DNA from: Desulfobacca sp.
GTDB lineage: Bacteria > Desulfobacterota > Desulfobaccia > Desulfobaccales > Desulfobaccaceae
Direction: 5' to 3'
Length of the DNA: 64,000 bases
Assembly: GCA_020725545.1 (NCBI GenBank)
Contig: DYEV01000023.1
Coordinates: 1 to 64,000 of the forward strand
The first letter of the stretch is position 1. Every line of letters starts with the position of its first letter. The notes beneath the pieces were generated by a model. The model had not been told where the DNA came from and did not search any database. It worked only from the letters and a program-made list of their open reading frames with translations. Below are positions 43,276 to 52,030 of this stretch, in pieces. The translations under genes and the position numbers were made by a program.

Positions 43276-43604
43276 GTTAATAGCTCCTTTTAATCTCGGT
43301 TGCCAGCCACACTCTGGCCTGCCGCCCCTTGCCCGTGTGGCGGTATCCGCCGTCCAGACGTTGAGGTCCAAGGCTAAAGTTCTGCCTGGCTCCCCGTTGC
43401 TCTAGACAGCCGCCGGTTGCCAGGTTGGCCCGGATTTGGTCAACTGCAGTCAGGTCTTAAATCCGTCGGTAAGCGGCTAGTGTTGGCTATGGCCTCTGGT
43501 GGCCGGGCCGCTTCCTCTTCCTGCCTCTCCTGGCGCCTCCGGCTGGGAGTGATTTTTGGGCCGACCCCGCCCCTTCCCGACAAAAATAAGGTATCATTAA
43601 ATTT
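43276..43604. other. Spacer with no supported feature
   Basis: About 330 bases between the GcvH-like gene and ResB. No gene or clear hairpin seen. The right end, GACAAAAATAAGGTATCATT, probably carries the ResB ribosome-binding site and promoter. Confidence 0.45.
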
Positions 43605-44921
43605 ATGTGGCTATCTCTTTGGCAAGGACTTACCTCCGTCCGCCTGGCCCTCCTCTCCCTGCTCCTGGTCGGCCTCGGCTCTATCCTCGGCACCCTCCTG
43701 CCCCAACGGCAGGCCTTGGAGTTCTATCAGGAGCGCTTCGGCACCGTGGGCGCTGCCCTCATCGGCCGCCTGGGTCTGGACGACGTCTATCGCAGTCCCA
43801 TCTTTCTCAGTTTCATCGCCCTGCTGCTGCTCAACCTCATTGCCTGTTCTCTGAAACGGCTGCCGGAGGTTTGGCGCCAAGTGCAGAGCCAGCCGGGTCT
43901 GGAGGCCTATAAAACCCTGCCCCCCCGGCTGCAGCTCACCTGGAACCGGCCGGAGCAGTCGCCCCAGCAATTTCTAATGGGGGCCCTGCCCCGCCTGCTC
44001 GGCCGGCCAAAGGTGGTGGAGGACAACGGCACCACCTGGTATCTTATCCGCCGGGGCCGCTGGGGCCGATTGGGACCTTATATTATCCATCTGAGCATCA
44101 TCATTGTCATCATCGGGGCCATTATCGGCAACCTGGGTGGGTTTCAGGGGCAGATCAACCTCATGCCCGGCGAAGCCACCGACGTCCTCCGCCTCACTGA
44201 CCCGCCCGGGGACAAAAAGCTGGATTTCAGCATCCGATTGGACAATTTTCAGGTCAGTTATTACCCCAATGGCACGCCCCAGGAATTCCGCTCCGACCTC
44301 ACCTTCCTGCAGGGCGGCCAGCCCGTTAAAACAGCCATCCTTCGGGTCAATGATCCGGTGACCTTCGGCCACCTGACCTTTTACCAATCCACCTACCAGG
44401 CCATGCCCCAGGGGCCAGTGGTCCTGGAAGCGACTCTGGGGGAAAAGACGTTTATGGTAGAGGCATCTCTGCGCCAACGCCTGCCCCTGCCCGACGACCA
44501 GGGCATGATCATGGTCTGGAAGGTGGAGAGCAACATCATGGGCCTGGGCCCGGCCGTGCAACTGGCCTATCGGCCGACCGGCGGCGGCCACCCCCTCCTG
44601 TTCTGGGTGCTGGCCGATACCAGCCGGGGTCAACCGCCTCAGCCCGGTCCTCTTACCTTTCGCATTAAAGAGTTGGCCTTAACCTATAGTTCGGGCCTTT
44701 TGGTCAAATATGATCCCGGCGTTGGGTGGGTCTACCTGGGTTTCCTGTTGATGTTGCCCGGCTTCTGGCTGGCCCTGTTCGTGCCCCGGCAGCGCTGGGC
44801 CATCGCCGTGGTACCCCAGGGGAAAGGGAAGTACCGTCTGACCATCGCCGGGGTGGGCGACCGCCACAAAATTGTACTGCAGCGGCGTCTGGAAAAACTC
44901 CAGGCCGCGTTTGAGGAATAA
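43605..44921 (+). CDS. resB: Cytochrome c biogenesis protein ResB/Ccs1
   Basis: The 438-residue partner of CcsA in system II cytochrome c maturation, thought to help deliver haem to apocytochromes outside the membrane. It has a membrane helix near residues 10-30 (LLSLLLVGLGSILGTLLP), one near 65-80, a third near 160-180 (YIIHLSIIIVIIGAIIG), a large extracytoplasmic domain with VNDPVTFGHLTFYQSTYQ, and a last helix near 370-388. The stop lies 2 bases before the CcsA start. It supports c-type cytochromes expected in a sulfate reducer. Confidence 0.92.
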   Translation: MWLSLWQGLTSVRLALLSLLLVGLGSILGTLLPQRQALEFYQERFGTVGAALIGRLGLDDVYRSPIFLSFIALLLLNLIACSLKRLPEVWRQVQSQPGLEAYKTLPPRLQLTWNRPEQSPQQFLMGALPRLLGRPKVVEDNGTTWYLIRRGRWGRLGPYIIHLSIIIVIIGAIIGNLGGFQGQINLMPGEATDVLRLTDPPGDKKLDFSIRLDNFQVSYYPNGTPQEFRSDLTFLQGGQPVKTAILRVNDPVTFGHLTFYQSTYQAMPQGPVVLEATLGEKTFMVEASLRQRLPLPDDQGMIMVWKVESNIMGLGPAVQLAYRPTGGGHPLLFWVLADTSRGQPPQPGPLTFRIKELALTYSSGLLVKYDPGVGWVYLGFLLMLPGFWLALFVPRQRWAIAVVPQGKGKYRLTIAGVGDRHKIVLQRRLEKLQAAFEE

Positions 44922-44923
44922 GT

Positions 44924-45766
44924 ATGAGTGCCAAACTTTTGGGATGGGTCCTACTGCTCTATTTCAGCGGCAGCCTGCTCTATCTGGTGGCTGCAGTCTT
45001 CCAGCAGCGCCCTTTAAACCTCCCGGCCCGCTGGGCAGTGCTGGGCGGCTGGGGCCTCCATACCCTCAGCCTCATCTGGCGGTGGGTTGAATCCCATCAA
45101 TTAAACATCGGCCACGCACCATTGGCCAATTTCTATGAATCCCTGGTCTTTTTCTCCTGGGCGGTCATCTGCGTCGCCTATCTGTCGTTCTGGCGGCAGA
45201 TGCGGGACTACCTGGGCAGCTTCGTGGCCATACTGGCCTGCCTGATCCTGGCCTATGCCTCCTTCGGCGGCCATGCCAGCGACATCATGCCCCTGATGCC
45301 AGCCCTGAAGAGCAACTGGCTGATCATCCACGTCATCACCTGCTTTTTGGCCTACGCCGCCTTTGCCCTGGGCTTTGGCGCCGCGCTGCTCTACTTCTTT
45401 GTTTCCCGGCCAGCCACTGTTAAAAAACAACGGGAACGACAGGCCCAGCTGCTCGTCACTGCCCAGGACTTGGATGACCTCATCTATCGGGCCATTATGA
45501 TCGGCTTTTTCCTCCTCACCTTGGGGATCCTCACCGGCGCGGTCTGGGCCGAATCGGCCTGGGGGCGCTATTGGAGCTGGGACCCCAAAGAGACCTGGTC
45601 CCTAATTACCTGGCTGGTCTATGCCGGACTTCTGCACGCCCGCTTCGCCCGGGGCTGGCAGGGGAAACGCATCGCCCTCCTGGCGGTGGTGGGGTTTGCG
45701 GCGGTGCTGTTCACCTACTTCGGCGTCAGCTTCCTGCTGCCGGGGTTGCATGCGTATTTAACATAG
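44924..45766 (+). CDS. ccsA: Cytochrome c assembly protein CcsA/ResC
   Basis: A 280-residue integral membrane protein with about eight helices. It carries the haem-handling signature WGRYWSWDPKETWSLITWLV near residue 215 (a WWD-type tryptophan-rich motif), with conserved His residues in other helices (for example HTLSLIW, LIIHVITCF and LLHARF). Together with ResB it forms the haem lyase of system II. It starts 2 bases after the ResB stop, so the pair is translated as a unit. Confidence 0.92.
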   Translation: MSAKLLGWVLLLYFSGSLLYLVAAVFQQRPLNLPARWAVLGGWGLHTLSLIWRWVESHQLNIGHAPLANFYESLVFFSWAVICVAYLSFWRQMRDYLGSFVAILACLILAYASFGGHASDIMPLMPALKSNWLIIHVITCFLAYAAFALGFGAALLYFFVSRPATVKKQRERQAQLLVTAQDLDDLIYRAIMIGFFLLTLGILTGAVWAESAWGRYWSWDPKETWSLITWLVYAGLLHARFARGWQGKRIALLAVVGFAAVLFTYFGVSFLLPGLHAYLT

Positions 45767-45777
45767 AAGAGGGGTCA

Positions 45778-45829
45778 AAGGTCGAAGGTCAAAGGTAATA
45801 AAAGAAATCCCTTGACCTTGACCTTTTTT
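45778..45829 (+). terminator. Terminator after ccsA built from heptamer repeats
   Basis: AAGGTCGAAGGTCAAAGG (45778-45795) can pair imperfectly with CCCTTGACCTTGACCTT (45809-45825), followed by a run of T. The left arm comprises 7-base units ggtcaaa, ggtcgaa, ggtcaaa (45773-45793), so a repeat patch may have become the terminator. Confidence 0.6.
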
Positions 45830-45860
45830 CCCCTGACGGCTCAGTGCTCACCTTACCAAA

Positions 45861-45905
45861 GCCGGCCTCCCTGCCTTTTTTGGTGGGGCAGGCCTCCAGG
45901 CCGGC
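45861..45905. repeat. Long REP-like palindrome
   Basis: GCCGGCCT (45861-45868) pairs with AGGCCGGC (45898-45905), with an inner CCTGCC/GGGCAGG pairing around TTTTTTGGTG. It lies just after the TIR pseudogene end (minus strand) and has the same nested layout as 49015-49059. Confidence 0.72.
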
Positions 45906-45914
45906 CTCTCCGGC

Positions 45915-46738
45915 TTAATCCCCCCTCAACACCTCCTCCACCAGGGCCTGCCGCCGGGCCTCCACCTGGGACCCATTTAGGCCCAGCTCCAGGAGCAGGC
46001 CGACATAATTAGTTATCACAGTATCAAGATATGGATGTTCATGGCCGGTGCGGCGGTAAAAGAGTAGGAGGATTGCCAAGGCCCGGCGCTACAGGGGCTC
46101 GGCCTTGGTTAGGCGGTAGGTCTGCCGGAGCAGCCCGGCCAGGTTGTTGAGGCGGATGGCGACCGTGGGGTGTTCCGGCCCGTGGCTGGCCTCGTCAATG
46201 GCCAGGCCCCGGCGCCGCCGGGTGAGGCGCTGGTTCAGGGCTTCTTTGAGCTCAGCCAGCCGCTCCCGGACATCCTGGCGCCGCAGGGCCGCAGGTTAAA
46301 ATGATTATAGCAGCGGGCCTGCCTGACCCACTGGGCCGCCTGGCCATGAACCCCGGGCTGTCCAGCCCCGGGATCGCCACAAAAGAGACGGGCGCCACCC
46401 CCCTCGCCGCCCACGGCCCGGGCATGGACATACTTCAGATACTCAATAACTTCCCACTGGCAGTAGTCGCTGGCCAGATACCCGGGGGAGAGGACCAGCC
46501 GCAGCAGGTGGGAGCCCTGCAGCGCCCCTAGGAGGCGGTGCTGCCAGTCCTCCATGCCGTTGATGTCGCTCAGATCAAAGAAGCAGCGCAGCTCCTGGCC
46601 GACAAAGGTCCGGTAATCCTCCTCAATCTGCTCCTTGAGCGCCGTTACCTGGTCCCGGTCGTTATCGGCCCGGGCGTAGGAGATGAACAGGTCGTAGCGG
46701 TAGTCCAGGGGCGAACTCCTGTTGACGGTGCGCCGCAT
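45915..46738 (-). pseudogene. TIR-TPR protein, frameshifted pseudogene
   Basis: The TIR domain (YDLFISYARADNDRDQV at the start, then ELRCFFDLSDINGMEDW and the catalytic-Glu region SDYCQWEVIEYL) reads in one frame to about 46405. The frame then breaks in the C run at 46398-46403 to give VAPVSFVAIPGLDSPGF, returns for AAQWVRQARCYNHFNLRP, and shifts again for DVRERLAELKEALNQRL and a kinesin-light-chain-type TPR (GLAIDEASHGPEHPTVAIRL). A TAG replaces a conserved Tyr codon at 46089-46091. The frame ends at 45915. Such TIR-TPR proteins are often NAD-cleaving defence or signalling proteins; this one is dead. The start may be 46738 or further upstream (46792). Confidence 0.68.
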
Positions 46739-46846
46739 CAGCCAAAAAATCCCAGCCACGAGCGTCAGCGAATGGTGGGCGGGCCGGACCACTCCCTGAC
46801 AGTCGTGGCGCTGACGGGGACGAGCCGCCGCCCCGCCCTGATGATA

Positions 46847-46876
46847 GTCCCAACCCCTGACCCCTAACCCCTGACC
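46847..46876. repeat. Heptamer repeat patch (CCCCTGA/CCCCTAA)
   Basis: Units cccctga, cccctaa, cccctga occupy 46854-46874, with a partial unit before. It lies directly after the mgtC stop codon (mgtC is on the minus strand). Confidence 0.7.
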
Positions 46877-46881
46877 ACTCC

Positions 46882-47598
46882 TTAGGGTACGGTGGCTTCT
46901 TCCCAGGAGATCTGCCGACAGCCGGCCAAGTCCTGAAAATGCCGGACCACGTGGCCCCAGGGAATGTCCATCTTTGACTGGAGGCGCAGTTTATAGGTCA
47001 GGGTCTGGGTCTGGTGGTCGAGGTAGTAATTGATGAAATTGATTATGAAGTGGTGGGCTTCCAGATAGCTTTTTACAGTCTCCAGATGCACCTGATCCTG
47101 GTCAAAGACCAGGGTCAGGAGGGTGTGTTCATCCCGGGGCAGATATTTTTTGATCTTCCGGAAGCCATAGAGCACCAGCAGGCTGAGGACCACACAGGTC
47201 AGGGCCGGGAGCAAAAAGCCGGCGCCGATGGCCAGACCGATGCCGGTGACCAGCCAGATGCTGGCAGCGGTGGTCAGGCCTTTGACCGTGCCCTTGCCCG
47301 AGATAATGGCCCCGGCGCCCAGGAAACCCATGCTGGCAATGGCATAAGAGGCGATGCGGGCCGGATCCAGGCGGATGACCGAATCGGCCATGGGCACATC
47401 CCGGTAGAGGACGGCGATATATAACGACAGCATCATGAGCAGGCAGGCGCCGGTGCAGACCAGGACGTTGGTGCGCAGGCCGGCCGCCTGGCCGTGGACT
47501 TCCCGTTCAAAACCGATGATGCCGCCCATGAGCGCGGCGATCACCAGTTTCAGCAATTCACACGAAAGTTCGGTGCATATCCACATGGTTCGGTCCAC
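46882..47598 (-). CDS. MgtC/SapB family protein
   Basis: A 238-residue membrane protein with four or five N-terminal helices and the MgtC signatures LVIAALMGGIIGFERE, AGLRTNVLVCTGACLLM and SMGFLGAGAIISGKGTVKGLTTAASIWLVTGIGLAIG. A C-terminal soluble ACT-like domain follows. MgtC proteins are linked to Mg2+ limitation and ATP synthase control in pathogens; in environmental bacteria the role is unclear. The start is a GTG at 47598 (or ATG at 47586). Confidence 0.9.
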   Translation of the reverse strand: MDRTMWICTELSCELLKLVIAALMGGIIGFEREVHGQAAGLRTNVLVCTGACLLMMLSLYIAVLYRDVPMADSVIRLDPARIASYAIASMGFLGAGAIISGKGTVKGLTTAASIWLVTGIGLAIGAGFLLPALTCVVLSLLVLYGFRKIKKYLPRDEHTLLTLVFDQDQVHLETVKSYLEAHHFIINFINYYLDHQTQTLTYKLRLQSKMDIPWGHVVRHFQDLAGCRQISWEEATVP

Positions 47599-47626
47599 CC
47601 ATAAGTTTACAAGAAAAAATATCTTC

Positions 47627-48754
47627 TCACGGGTGCAATTCCACCTTCAGGGAGAAGAAATTGAGCAGGTCCTTAAGGGTGAGGAGCCCCACCAGGCGGC
47701 TGTTTTCCACCACCAGCAGACGGGTAAAGCCCGATTGATTCATGGTGGCCAGGGCTTGCACAGCGTCCATCGTCGGGGGGATGCTGTTTTCCGGCGAGAC
47801 TGGCAGGAGTATATCTCGGACGGTGCGCCGGTCCCAGACCTCCCGGGGCACCTCCCGGACCTGCCGGGTGCTGACCAACCCCACCAGGTTGTCACCCTCC
47901 ATAACGGGATACATCCGGTGTTGGTGGGTGAGGATGTAGTCCTCCACCAATTGCCGCACGGTCAGCTGAGGCGGTACGGTGATGGGGTCGGTTACCATGA
48001 AACGCCGGACCGGCTCGCCCTCCAGGGCTTTGCGCACCAGGAGCTGCTGGTACGAGGTCTGGGCTGCGTGGCGGAGAAACATGCCGATGAGCACCAACCA
48101 CATGCCGCCGATGAGGTTGCCGCCGACAAACTGCAGGATACCCACAAACATCAGCCCCAACCCGAAGGCCGCGCCTACCGTGGAGGAGACCCGGGTGGCC
48201 CAGCGCAGGTCGCCTTTATAACCCCAGAGGATGGCCCGCAGCACCCGGCCGCCGTCCAACGGAAAGGCCGGCAGGAGGTTGAAGACTGCCAGGATGCCGT
48301 TAATGGAGGCGATATAGTAGATTACCGCGTTCACCGGTATTGGCCAACCCATCTGGTCGCCCAGACGATGGATCAGGAAAAAGGCGCCGGCGATGACCAG
48401 GCTAGCCAAAGGACCGGCTATGGCCATGAGGAATTCGGCCTTGGCGGTGGGCGGCTCGTCACCCATTTCGGCCACGCCGCCGAAAATAAAGAGGGTGATC
48501 CCTTTCATTTGCATGTCGAACCGGCGGGCCACCAGGGAATGGGAGAATTCATGGACGACAATGGAGATGAAAAGCCCCAGGGCCCCCACCACCGCCATGG
48601 TCCAATACATTTCCCGGTCCAGGCCGGGATAGAGATAAGGAAAAACCCCGGCGGCCAGCGACCAGGTTACCAGGACGGCGATGATCAGCCAACTGGCGTC
48701 CAGACGGACCTCAAAGCCGAAGAGATTGAAAAGCGTGACACGTTTGCCGAACAT
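47627..48754 (-). CDS. Site-2 protease family protein with CBS pair
   Basis: A 375-residue M50 membrane metalloprotease of the SpoIVFB type: zinc-binding HEFSH near residue 67 and the LLPAFPLDGGRVLRA motif near 160 that provides the third ligand. Six or so membrane helices precede a C-terminal pair of CBS domains (about 250-372), which may bind adenine nucleotides and gate proteolysis. GGAGG is 7 bases upstream of the ATG. Substrate unknown. Confidence 0.9.
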   Translation of the reverse strand: MFGKRVTLFNLFGFEVRLDASWLIIAVLVTWSLAAGVFPYLYPGLDREMYWTMAVVGALGLFISIVVHEFSHSLVARRFDMQMKGITLFIFGGVAEMGDEPPTAKAEFLMAIAGPLASLVIAGAFFLIHRLGDQMGWPIPVNAVIYYIASINGILAVFNLLPAFPLDGGRVLRAILWGYKGDLRWATRVSSTVGAAFGLGLMFVGILQFVGGNLIGGMWLVLIGMFLRHAAQTSYQQLLVRKALEGEPVRRFMVTDPITVPPQLTVRQLVEDYILTHQHRMYPVMEGDNLVGLVSTRQVREVPREVWDRRTVRDILLPVSPENSIPPTMDAVQALATMNQSGFTRLLVVENSRLVGLLTLKDLLNFFSLKVELHP

Positions 48755-49074
48755 AATCGCCTCCTGCTTAACCCCGCCGGGAAGGCGGAGGGGTTGGCTC
48801 CTTAAAAGGATCTCTGAGAAGATGTTCTCCGGTCCGAACAGTCCTTTTTTGTCTTTCCCGGCGGCTCGCTTCCTGATACGCTATCCTGGAAGCATACGAT
48901 TGCTCCGGGGTAAGGCCGCTCCTGTGCCTTTGGGAATGGCTTCTATGATACTCTATTCTTGTTTCTCTGAATAGACCGCAGGCAAAAAATGACCATGTGA
49001 CCAATAATGGTAGCACAGGCTTTTCAGCCGGTGCTCTGCTGAACCGGCTGCAAGCCTGTTCTACTGATATCCCT
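48755..49074. other. Divergent spacer with nested palindrome
   Basis: No gene. Between the site-2 protease (leftward) and the methyltransferase (rightward). It contains a large nested hairpin at 49015-49059, ending 15 bases before the methyltransferase start. Confidence 0.5.
49015..49059. repeat. Nested REPIN-like palindrome
   Basis: Outer stem ACAGGCTT/AAGCCTGT and inner stem AGCCGG/CCGGCT fold as a long hairpin. The outer stem is related to that at 21118-21137. It lies just before the rlmB start and would be part of its leader. Confidence 0.75.
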
Positions 49075-49869
49075 ATGGTTGAATTGATGGATGACCAGAT
49101 CATCTATGGCGTCCATGCGGTCCTGGCGGCCCTGCGGCACCAGGGTGGGACCATCGAGGAGGTCCTGGTCTCTCAGGGCAGCCGCGGGCAGTGGTTCGAG
49201 GAAGTCAAAGCCCTGGCCCAAAAACACGGGGTGCGTTTCCGGGTGACGGACCCCGCTAGGCTGCAGCGCCTGGCCGGCGGCGTGAAGCATCAGGGGATCG
49301 TCGCCCGGACCGCGGGCTATCAGTACGCCCGCCCCGAACTCATGGAAGCCCGCCTGCGGGAGGCTGGCCGGGCGGCGCTGGCCGTCGTGCTGGACTGTCT
49401 CCAAGATCCCATGAATTTGGGAAACCTGCTGCGCAGCGCCGCGGCGGCCGGGGCCCAAGGCGTTTTTCTGCCCAAAGACCGGTCTGTTGGGATCACTGCG
49501 GCGGTGGCCAAGGCTGCGGCCGGAGCCCTGGCCCAGGTGCCGGTCTGCCGGGTGACTAATCTCGTCACGACCCTTAACCAGCTGAAAGAACTTGGGTTGT
49601 GGATTGTCGGAGCCGAGGCCACAGCCCCCCAGCCTCTCTTTGCCGCCGACCTGACCGTCCCCCTCGCCCTGGTCATCGGCAGCGAAGGTCAAGGGCTGCG
49701 GCCCCGGGTGCGGCAGGCTTGTGACCTGCTCCTGCATATACCCATGATCGCCGGCTCCCTGGGGTCGCTGAACGCCGCCACGGCCGGTGGCATATTTCTT
49801 TATGAGATTCTCCGCCAAAGAATTTTGCAGCAAAAACTGGCAGAAAAAACAACACTCGGCCATCCCTGA
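49075..49869 (+). CDS. rlmB: 23S rRNA 2'-O-methyltransferase (RlmB/TrmH group 3)
   Basis: A 264-residue SpoU-family methyltransferase that uses S-adenosylmethionine in a trefoil knot. It has an N-terminal substrate-binding domain (DDQIIYGVHAVLAALRHQGG) and the three SPOUT motifs: VVLDCLQDPMNLGNLLRSAA, LALVIGSEGQGL and IPMIAGSLGSLNAATAGGI. RlmB targets G2251 in 23S rRNA in E. coli; the exact site here is inference. ATG 49075 is preferred; a longer frame upstream would include the palindrome. Confidence 0.87.
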   Translation: MVELMDDQIIYGVHAVLAALRHQGGTIEEVLVSQGSRGQWFEEVKALAQKHGVRFRVTDPARLQRLAGGVKHQGIVARTAGYQYARPELMEARLREAGRAALAVVLDCLQDPMNLGNLLRSAAAAGAQGVFLPKDRSVGITAAVAKAAAGALAQVPVCRVTNLVTTLNQLKELGLWIVGAEATAPQPLFAADLTVPLALVIGSEGQGLRPRVRQACDLLLHIPMIAGSLGSLNAATAGGIFLYEILRQRILQQKLAEKTTLGHP

Positions 49870-50007
49870 AATTTCCCTCCCGTTTGGCCAGAAAAATGTC
49901 ATTGACTTCCGGCATCATCGTTGGTATGAATAAAGAAATCTTATCTTGCAACGCACCATCATCACTTACATTCACAACAACCTAAACAGGCACGCTAATT
50001 TTCAGAC

Positions 50008-50403
50008 ATGAGGTCTGCACTTTATCGCAAAAGATCAATGTTTGCGCCGCGTCCAGCCCGCTGGCGGGCGAGACTGTTATACGGCCTGGCCTTCATCGGT
50101 TTTTTGGCCCTCGCAGGGTTAACCATGATTATCTATGCCGCCCTGCAGGTCCCTGAAACCAATCTGGAGGCCGGCATCGCCTTCCCCAGATTGGCCTCAC
50201 CCCATGAAAAAATTGAGGCTATCCCCAGCGTCACCGCTGCTGCCCAAGCCAAACCCGCGACTGTGGGCAGCGAGCCGGCTTATGCTCATTTCTATACCAG
50301 TCAGGCCAGCGAAGCCGAGCAGTCGAAGGTGAATAAACTGCGGCCCCGGCCCAAACCGGTGAAACGGACGACGCCCGCCACCAAAGCCAAAAAATCGTCC
50401 TGA
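50008..50403 (+). CDS. Single-pass membrane protein, unknown
   Basis: A 131-residue protein (ATG at 50008 or 50038) with a basic N-terminus, one transmembrane helix (LLYGLAFIGFLALAGLTMIIYAA near residues 23-46) and a Pro/Lys-rich tail. It ends 12 bases before murJ, suggesting co-expression. No family recognised. Confidence 0.6.
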   Translation: MRSALYRKRSMFAPRPARWRARLLYGLAFIGFLALAGLTMIIYAALQVPETNLEAGIAFPRLASPHEKIEAIPSVTAAAQAKPATVGSEPAYAHFYTSQASEAEQSKVNKLRPRPKPVKRTTPATKAKKSS

Positions 50404-50415
50404 GTCACCCTGTCC

Positions 50416-52011
50416 GTGAACCAGACGGCTTCCAGTCAGACCGGAACTATCGCCCGTTCGGCCGGCATGGTGGGATTTGCCGTCTTCTGCAGCCGCATCC
50501 TGGGACTGGTCCGGGAACAGGTCTTGGCCAACTTTTTCGGCGCCGGGTTGGCCATGGATGCCTTTGTGGTGGCCTTCCGCATCCCCAACCTCCTCAGGGA
50601 CCTCTTTGCGGAGGGGGCCCTCAGCGCCGCCTTTGTTACCGTCTTTACCGATTATGACCAGCGCCGAGGCCGCGCCGCGACCTGGCGGTTGGCCAACAAC
50701 GTCCTAATCAGCCTTACCCTCCTGGTGGGAGGCATTGCCCTGGCCGGCATCCTGGCGTCCGATTTTCTGGTTCGCCTCATGGCGCCGGATTTCGGCCTGA
50801 TCCCCGGTAAGACCGCCCTCACCGTCGTCATGACCCAGATCATGTTTCCGTTCCTGCCCCTTATCTCTTTAGCGGCCGTGGTTATGGGCATTTTGAACAC
50901 CAAGGGCAAGTTCTTCATGCCGGCTATGGCCTCCAGCTTCTTTAACCTGGGCTCCATCACCACCGGCGTGGCCCTGGCCTTGGCCTTGCCGCAATATGGG
51001 GTCCCGGCCATTATCGGCATGGCCTTGGGGACGCTCCTGGGAGGCGGCCTGCAGTTGGCGGTCCAGCTGCCGTCTTTGTGGCGCGTCGGCTTCCGGGTCC
51101 AGTGGGTCGTGGATTGGCGGGATGAAGGCCTGCGCCGCATTTTTTGGCTGATGACGCCGGCCATGATCGGCCTCTCGGCCACGCAGATCAATATCTTTAT
51201 CAACACCTTCTTCGCCTCGAGCTGTGCCGAGGGCAGTGTTGCCTGGCTCAATTATGCCTTCCGGCTGCTGCAGTTTCCCATCGGCGTCTTTGGCGTGGCC
51301 ATCTCCGTGGCCGCCATGCCGGTGGTCTCCCGCTTTGCGGCCCAACGCGATCTCCCCGGCCTCAAGGCCGCCTTTGCCTCGGCTCTGACCATGTCCCTTT
51401 TAATCACCATCCCCGCTTCCGTGGGACTGGCCGTCCTGGCTGAACCCATCATCGCCCTCATCTTTCAGCACGGCCGCTTCACCGCCTTTGACACCGTCCA
51501 GACTGCCGGGGCTTTGGTCTTTTACACGCTGGGCCTCTTTGCCTATGCCGGGGTCAAGGTGGTGGTGCCGGTCTTTTATGCTTTAAACAATACCAAGTAC
51601 CCGGTGGTCGGCAGCTTTCTGGCCGTGGCGGCCAATTTCGTCTTGGTCGTCCTGACCTTGGCCCCTCTCCAGCACCGGGCCATTGCCCTGGCCACGTCCC
51701 TGAGCATGATCCTCAATTTTGTTTTCTTGAGCGCCATGCTCTATTGGCACGTGGAGGGCTATCCCCTGGGGCAGATGGCCCGCTCGCTGGCCAAAATTCT
51801 CCTGGCCGCCGGTGCTATGGGAGGGCTGGTATATGGGTTGGCGGCGGCCCTGCAGCCGTTTTTCCTGGCCGGCTTCCTCAGCCGCCTGGCCATGCTGATG
51901 GCGGTTATAACGGTCGGGGCCTTGATCTATATGGGCCTGATATATTTCCTACGGGTCCCGGAATGTGCTGCCTTGACCGCCCAACTGCGGCAATGGCTCC
52001 GGAAATCTTAA
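50416..52011 (+). CDS. murJ: Lipid II flippase MurJ
   Basis: A 531-residue MOP-superfamily transporter with 14 predicted helices. It moves the peptidoglycan precursor lipid II across the inner membrane. Characteristic sequence: FCSRILGLVREQVLANFFGAG near residue 22, RIPNLLRDLFAEGALSAAFV near 55, the FPIGVFGVAISVAAMPVVSRFA stretch near 290 and the C-terminal YPLGQM region. The start is a GTG at 50416. nth follows after 19 bases. Confidence 0.93.
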   Translation: MNQTASSQTGTIARSAGMVGFAVFCSRILGLVREQVLANFFGAGLAMDAFVVAFRIPNLLRDLFAEGALSAAFVTVFTDYDQRRGRAATWRLANNVLISLTLLVGGIALAGILASDFLVRLMAPDFGLIPGKTALTVVMTQIMFPFLPLISLAAVVMGILNTKGKFFMPAMASSFFNLGSITTGVALALALPQYGVPAIIGMALGTLLGGGLQLAVQLPSLWRVGFRVQWVVDWRDEGLRRIFWLMTPAMIGLSATQINIFINTFFASSCAEGSVAWLNYAFRLLQFPIGVFGVAISVAAMPVVSRFAAQRDLPGLKAAFASALTMSLLITIPASVGLAVLAEPIIALIFQHGRFTAFDTVQTAGALVFYTLGLFAYAGVKVVVPVFYALNNTKYPVVGSFLAVAANFVLVVLTLAPLQHRAIALATSLSMILNFVFLSAMLYWHVEGYPLGQMARSLAKILLAAGAMGGLVYGLAAALQPFFLAGFLSRLAMLMAVITVGALIYMGLIYFLRVPECAALTAQLRQWLRKS

Positions 52012-52030
52012 ATAAGTTGGAAGAAAACAA

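Noticed and set aside
47435-48805. 456-codon open frame on the plus strand
   Set aside because: Antisense to the site-2 protease gene; composition is His/Gly/Gln-rich as expected of a shadow.
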